From Macrocybe gigantea (Eukaryota > Basidiomycota > Agaricomycetes > Agaricales > Callistosporiaceae): DNA of 64,000 bases. A program made the position numbers and the translations under genes. The stretch covers positions 496,001 to 560,000 of the forward strand of contig SJRY01000050.1 of the NCBI GenBank assembly GCA_011319805.1, in the 5' to 3' direction. The notes beneath the pieces were generated by a model. That model was not told the DNA's origin. It made no database searches and was given only the letters and a program-made list of their open reading frames with translations. Of this stretch, positions 58,715 through 64,000 are shown in pieces; the stretch's first letter is position 1, and each line of letters begins with the position of its first letter.

Positions 58715-60720
58715 ATGAACGTCGGTACATATGTCCTCCTCGCCCTCCTATGCATTTTCATTAGGCTGCACGAGCGGGGCAGAAGAAAACAGGTGAAAAT
58801 TCATTCCGTGATACATAATCAGTACTGACAACTGGTTGCATCTAATAGCGGGAATTACCTTCGACTGGCTTTCGCAGCATCTGGGGTTCATACCTGAAAT
58901 CCGTGTCCAATGTTTTTCGTTCAAATTACGCTGTGAAGGAAGCGTGCCTGGAGGTCAGGCCAGTGACCCACGTGTGGACCTCTCGCTGACCGTCGTCTAA
59001 GTTTGGGGTAGATTGTTCTCTTTTCCTCTTTTGGGTGAATGGTGCGTTATGGTGAAAGAGAGGGCACATGTCCAAGACCATTATCATGCTCAGGAGGAAG
59101 TTTTATCTATGGAAGCCGCTGCTGAAGAGGTATGTAGAGCTCGCATACGATGGCCTGCGCTTGCATAACCAGTTGTCAGCTACTTCAACTGCGATACACG
59201 GTTGGGGACAAGTTCTGCGACGAAACGTATCATATTCCGGCGATTCGAGGATCCTTAAACGCATACCTCGCGGCCAAAATCCCTGAGTTGCTTGATGAAA
59301 TCACTCAGAGCTTCCAGGACGAGATAGATAGTTCCTTCCATGGTCATGCTGACGGAAGTAAGTTGTAGAAAGTATCCAATGGGACAAGCTAACGGCCATT
59401 GCAGAATGGATTCCCGTCAAGGCGAGTACTAAAACAGGTCGCATCATCACCAGAGCCAGCAATCGCGTGTTCGTCGGGTTACCATTGTGTACGTAAGTAA
59501 ACCCTGTGCCAACGCGTTTCTTATGGATGGGGTAGGTCGTGATACGGAGTATTGTAATATCGTCCGAAACTTCAGTAACACTGTGATCACTGGCGGCGCA
59601 ATCATTCGCATGCTCGTGCCAAAGTTCCTTCGACCGTACGTCTATCGGCCCTGTTGAGATTGCACACTAAAAGGACCTGGATAGAACCGCAGGAAAATTG
59701 TTTCGACTTTACTTCAGACATCATGACCGAATTGTAAAACTTCTAAAACCTCTAATCGAGGAACACAGACATCAAAGATCAGGATCGGAGGCTGAGAAGG
59801 TTCAAACCACTTTTTTGCCTTTGAGACGTAGTTATTCAACTTCCCCGCTCTAGACTTCAAAAGACATGCTAGATTGGTTAATGGACACCGAAGCAGAAGG
59901 GATTGAGCATTCCATTGATTCAATCGCAATGCGCATGCTGAACGTAAATTTCGTCGCGCTGCATACCACGACGAAAGTAAGGAATTCAGAGCCATGTTGA
60001 CATACGCCTGACATGTTTTGTCAGGCTTTTGTTCATGCCCTATATCATCTCGCTTCAAAACCCCATTATATTCCGATTCTCCGTGACGAAGCCCGACAGT
60101 ATCTCGATCCATCCGATCCGCTCAGCTGGACAAGAGAAGCTTTGAATTCCTGCCTCAAGTTAGACAGCTTTTTGAAAGAATGCCTTCGCTTGAACGGCCT
60201 GGGGGCTATCTGGATGCCAAGGCTCACTCTTGGGACCTTTGAGTTTTCGGATGGAACAACAGTCAAGCCTGGAAATTTCGTCGCCACTGCTGTCACCGCA
60301 ATACACGAGGACGAGTCTAACTACCCAAATGCCAAGGAGTTCGATGGTCTCCGCTTCTACAAAATGATATATAACCAGTCCGATGACAGCTCTGAAAGCC
60401 ACTTGATTGAAACGGACAGCGACGGGCGCTGGATGCATCGCTTGACTGGAGCGTCTCCGACATATCTCACGTTTGGCGGCGGGAGGCATATTTGGTCTGT
60501 TCTTTTCTCCGCGCGGACGCCTTTATGCTCATTCCCGTTCTTATTCAGCCCTGGTCGCTTTTTCGCATCTCTTGAAATGAAGAGTATGATGGCTTATCTG
60601 CTATTTCACTACGACATGAAGATGCCTGGCGAGGGTACCCGACCCGATGACGAGTGGCTTGGGCCGACTTCCAATCCTGCTACTGATGCCATAATCTTGT
60701 TCCGTAGAAGGATTGAGTGA
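58715..60720 (+). CDS. Cytochrome P450 monooxygenase (2)
   Basis: Signal-anchor MNVGTYVLLALLCIFIRLHE, then RELPSTGFRSIWGSYLKSVS. Exons continue with DKFCDETYHIPAIRGSLNAY, EITQSFQDEIDSSF, GRIITRASNRVFVGLPLC, NTVITGGAIIRMLVPKFLRP and KDMLDWLMDTEAEGIEHSID. The I-helix reads MLNVNFVALHTTTKAFVHAL. The ExxR is ECLR in SFLKECLRLNGLGAIWMPRL. Then DEARQYLDPSDPLSWTREAL, YPNAKEFDGLRFY and the haem loop YLTFGGGRHI/CPGRFFASLE, joined over an intron at 60497-60548. It ends IILFRRRIE. The AxHTTT helix suggests the CYP5144/CYP512-like basidiomycete groups rather than the type of P450 (1). Substrate unknown. A decayed partial copy lies downstream. Confidence 0.87.
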
Positions 60721-61179
60721 TCTTTTTGGTCCATATCACTGTATTGATAAGTCAAAGGTTGAGTTGAAATCCGTTTTCCTTAGATACAATATAGGATAGG
60801 CTAGAATATTGTACAAGAAGAAATTTAGCCAGCGAATGTGAACGATGTAAACAAGGATTAAAGCTCAAAAGCGGAGAAAACGCGAATAAATACCGCTGGC
60901 GATGGGGACGAAACCACTGGGCCTTGTCAGGGAAACCGTAAATTATTAATCAAGGGCTGATCAGAGACTGTCAACTGCAGCATTTCTATCATCACATTGA
61001 AAAGGCAACCGAGAATCATGAAAAGTATCACGAAACGATTCGCCGAGCACAAAAACATCAGAGCATGGACAACCTTTTATGATGCGAGGTCATCGGCATA
61101 TCTGGTTAGATTTCTTGAGAACGACGGCCTGGTGATCCTGGTTGCAGCTGTGAAGGTGTTCTGCATTGGTGTAGGCCGA

Positions 61180-61370
61180 AGCCGACACTTTCCCTCAACT
61201 GGTTTTCCTAACTTAGTATTTTGGGCTTCTAGCTCAAATCCATGTCCGTCGCGTTTCGTTATAATGCCGCTGTGGAGGAAGCATAATTGGAGGCCAGGAC
61301 AGTGATCCGCCTGTGGCCTCAGACTGACCAACATCCAAGTCTGGGTGTGGATTGTTTTACTGTACTTGTG
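61180..61370 (+). pseudogene. Decayed 5' fragment of a P450 related to P450 (2)
   Basis: DNA from about 61190 to 61360 aligns by eye with 58857-59025 of P450 (2). Shared runs include AAATCC(A/G)TGTCC, TTTCGTT, GAGGAAGC/AAGGAAGC, TGGAGG(C/T)CAGG, and GTCTGGG/GTTTGGG followed by GATTGTT. The copy has stop codons and no downstream P450 exons. It is the relic of a tandem duplicate. Confidence 0.6.
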
Positions 61371-62425
61371 ATGAAGCCTGTCTGCAGGGAGTTACAGTAT
61401 ATTAAGAATATTTTTGCCGCGAATTTCGAAGTTGAATTGTGTGAAGAATTGTAGGGAATCTTTGCTATTTACAGAGCCTCTGCTGCTCACTCAAGCTTAG
61501 GCCTAAACCGGGAAGCACCACGTGATGCTCCCCAAATAATGATTGAGCGGTGAGCCTCGAAAGTCACACATTCTCATCTGGCTATGCCAGAAAAGTCGGC
61601 CGCGCCGCACTCGTTCGCCCCTGGCTGCACCAGAAGCCAGCCGCACCGCACTTCAGTCTCGATTTCGCCTACACGCACCTCGCCACACTCCTTTTCCATG
61701 CGCATGCTCTAGATCTCATCTGTCACCCGCCGACGCGCGTCTCGGCGGCCTTGCCACTCTCCTCTTTGCCCGTGTCTGACTTATCAGTCTCCTCTTCACA
61801 TTGCTCGTACGTCACACTTGTCATCTCTTCATCGTCGTCTCTATAGGGTGCTATTGATCTAGCAGATGCCCCATAAAGAATGCCCCGACGATTAGGAGCG
61901 GACAAGTTTTCCTTCGACTCCCACCCGTGAACTCAAGCTTCTCTTTTCGCAACCCGCCCAACCCTCCCTCAGTCAAGAGACACTTTACTTAGGACTTATT
62001 CATTTTTGTTGGCTGTAATTACACATTTGTAAAGACCGAGCGGGCCCTCTCGCTCGGTCGCCTGTCGGGCTCACAGGACTTTCCATTAGGCATGAGCTGC
62101 TTACCAACTGTGCCTCCACACAGCCGCTATGCTCAACCAACAGGCGGGGATTCAAATATTCAGTACACGGCCAAATGTAAGCAGAGCTTACAGCACGACA
62201 AGAGGACGACAGATAGGAGGACGAGTCAGGTGATTGCGACACTGACTAAGCTGACTAAGCGACTATATATTGGACCGCTTGCTGTGTACTGATCTTACTT
62301 TGGAATCCACGCGTTGTAAACGTTCTCGTTCCTGTTCCCCGCTCAGTGTTGCACACCTCGGTGTGCTTCCACTTTTTTTTGAATGTTCTTAACGCATCGA
62401 ACCCGAATCGTCTCTACTTTGATCA
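61371..62425. other. Upstream region of the retroelement, possible LTR
   Basis: No gene seen. TGTAAAGACCGAGCGGGCC at about 62028 could be the start of a long terminal repeat, because it begins with TGT and lies about 400 bases ahead of gag. A matching 3' copy would be outside the window, so this cannot be checked here. No clear tRNA primer-binding site was recognised. Confidence 0.3.
62034..62059. repeat. Perfect 9-bp stem hairpin
   Basis: GACCGAGCG (62034-62042) pairs with CGCTCGGTC (62051-62059) around an 8-base loop. It sits at the possible LTR start. Confidence 0.6.
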
Positions 62426-64000
62426 TTGTCCTCCCCATTTTCCCGCATCAAACTGTCTTCACAACCAGGCACCTCAGGGAAGAAATCGACCCTGAAATCA
62501 GAAAACCGCGGTAGACGTACTGGTGCTAACGAGACAGGTCCCAGTGCCTCTTCGGCCACAAATCGGAAGGGACGTTCTCAATCGCGCCCAGCTGCATCGT
62601 CATCGCTCAAGTCAGAAGTCCAGACGCGGAGTAGATCCACAGGGGTACGCTCAACTAGGGCTACTCATTCAGCAGAAACTAGCTTCCCGAGTCCCCGGCT
62701 CTCATCACCCAGTGGTCTAGGTACCATCTCGCAGTCAAAACAGCGCAAAAAAGGCGCATATAGTCATTCGATCTGGGACCTCATTGAACCACCCTTATTT
62801 CCTCTAATGCCCTTGCCCGAAGTTGAGTTCGAGGGCATTCTATCGTCAGGCTCTGTATCCGCTCTAGCCAAAGAACCGCCCATTTCCCCACTTCCGTTTT
62901 CCCTGTCAACTCTAGCCCTGAACCCGATCCCGTTAAACCGGCCCGTATCAAACGATCCAGAAAAAACTCGGATTCCGACTCAGACTCAGACGCCGTCATT
63001 TGGATCGCTGCCCTTGCCAACGTGAAGAAGATGTCTACACCCAACGTTGCCTCCGTCGTTTTTCCCATAGATAAACAGCCCCCGAAGCTCACGGAAGGAG
63101 AAATTTCAGCCAAGGTTATGCGCGAGTTCAAAGATGCGTGCCTCTCTTACTTCGAGAATAAGGACATCGCTGACTCCGACCGGGTTAAGAAAATCCTGAA
63201 TTCCTTCAACGACAATCGTATCAAAGACTGGGTTAGGAACAATCGTGACCGTTTCGCAAATGGTGATTGGACAACGTTCATCAAGGACTTCAAGAGGAAG
63301 TTCCTCGTGAAGCACTGGGAACATCAAGTTCGTCGCGAAGTAGTCACGATGGCACCTGGAGCCGATCAGACGTTCCACGACTACGCGAACAGTATCATTT
63401 CACTGAATAGTTTACTAGGACCCAAGAAATTGGACGACAAGACAATCCGGCTCTTGCTCGATGGCCATCTCCCTGTCGATCTCGCCAAGAAGTGCGACCA
63501 GGGGAAGCTCTGGGACAAGGAGAGCCTCGACGACTGGATTGACGACGTCGAAATCCTCGACGACGACTACAGAACCGAGCTGAAGAGAGCGAGAGACTTC
63601 GCAGAGGATGCGGCGCGCGTGCCGAAGAAACAGAAGACAGCTGAGGTGGCGAAGAAACCGGTTTCCCAATCTTCCACAGTGCCATCGGGCACTAGTACCC
63701 CGTCTACCACCCCGAACCCGTCTTACCCGAACCCCGGTGCATACCCTGGCCCCTCGTCCCGCCCGTATACCCGCCGTTGACCGAGGACCAACGCAAACTG
63801 CTGAGGGACCACCGAGGGTGTTTCAAGTGCCGTCGCTTCTACGCGGGACACTACAGAGACTATTGCACGGACACAGTGATCAATATGAACCTGACCAAGG
63901 AGGAAGCCAAGAAGAGGAAGCTCGAATGGGAGTCGTCATGGAAAGGGAAGAGTACCAGTATGACCGTCGGCACCGTGAAGGTGGAACCGATGGAAGACGA
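62426..64000 (+). mobile_element. Ty3/gypsy-like retrotransposon, gag region (cut by window edge)
   Basis: A Ser/Arg-rich leader (MSSPFSRIKLSSQPGTSGKK) with a helical stretch YSHSIWDLIEPPLFPLMPLP. It leads, after one frame change (about 62830-62900), into a capsid-like part: KLTEGEISAKVMREFKDACL, DWVRNNRDRFANGDWTTFIK, DFKRKFLVKHWEHQVRREVV and LLLDGHLPVDLAKKCDQGKL. After a second frame change near 63770, a zinc-knuckle-like CFKCRRFYAGHYRDYC follows. The pol region must lie beyond 64000. Both frame changes are of the same one-missing-base kind seen in host genes, so the copy may be intact in reality. This is a fungal retroelement of mushroom genomes. Confidence 0.8.

Overview
This window is nuclear DNA of a filamentous basidiomycete, most likely a mushroom-forming Agaricomycete. 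The signs are dense small introns (about 50-65 nt, often with a CTNAC-like branch site), intron-rich housekeeping genes on both strands, a secreted CBM1 protein, a UbiA-type prenyltransferase, two P450s, an Argonaute, and transposon debris typical of mushroom genomes. Gene order looks eukaryotic: no operons, many divergent pairs with 200-300 bp between start codons.

Layout. 0.5-3 kb: D-amino-acid oxidase and a small KPWE-motif protein resembling the recently described peroxisomal factor Pex39. 3.3-8 kb: a small membrane protein, an ArfGAP and a serine-hydrolase-fold protein whose nucleophile is Ala. 8-20 kb: Mre11, then a block rich in fucose metabolism (GDP-fucose-type transporter, GDP-L-fucose synthase, GDP-mannose 4,6-dehydratase and a second TPT-fold transporter) with FAD synthetase inside it. 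20.7-28.4 kb: SNF5 with an extra GATA-like zinc finger, the 40-residue OST4, QCR8 and mitoribosomal mL44. 28.9-36.6 kb: UbiA prenyltransferase, an F-box-like gene, a CBM1 secreted protein, a RING E3 with an acidic tail. 36.9-51.9 kb: a P-loop ATPase, HCS1-type helicase, an M20 amidohydrolase, ketopantoate reductase, Argonaute and the ubiquitin-eS31 fusion. 52-64 kb is accessory: two P450s, a 7-TM-like membrane gene, a P450 relic, a Harbinger-like transposon with a second element nested in one arm, and the 5' part of a Ty3/gypsy element running off the right edge.

How genes connect. The clearest functional unit is GMD, GDP-fucose synthase and a GDP-fucose-type Golgi transporter: together they make GDP-fucose from GDP-mannose and would deliver it to the Golgi. 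No fucosyltransferase was seen here. QCR8, mL44, OST4, SNF5, Mre11, HCS1, FAD synthetase and ubiquitin-eS31 are ordinary housekeeping genes.

Sequence quality. At least ten conserved genes, and the retroelement gag, need one base more than is present to keep frame. Several of these lie in short homopolymers. I read this mainly as base under-calling in the assembly rather than as pseudogenes. Exon boundaries were inferred by eye from GT-AG signals and family similarity; CDS coordinates below are start codon to stop codon including introns.
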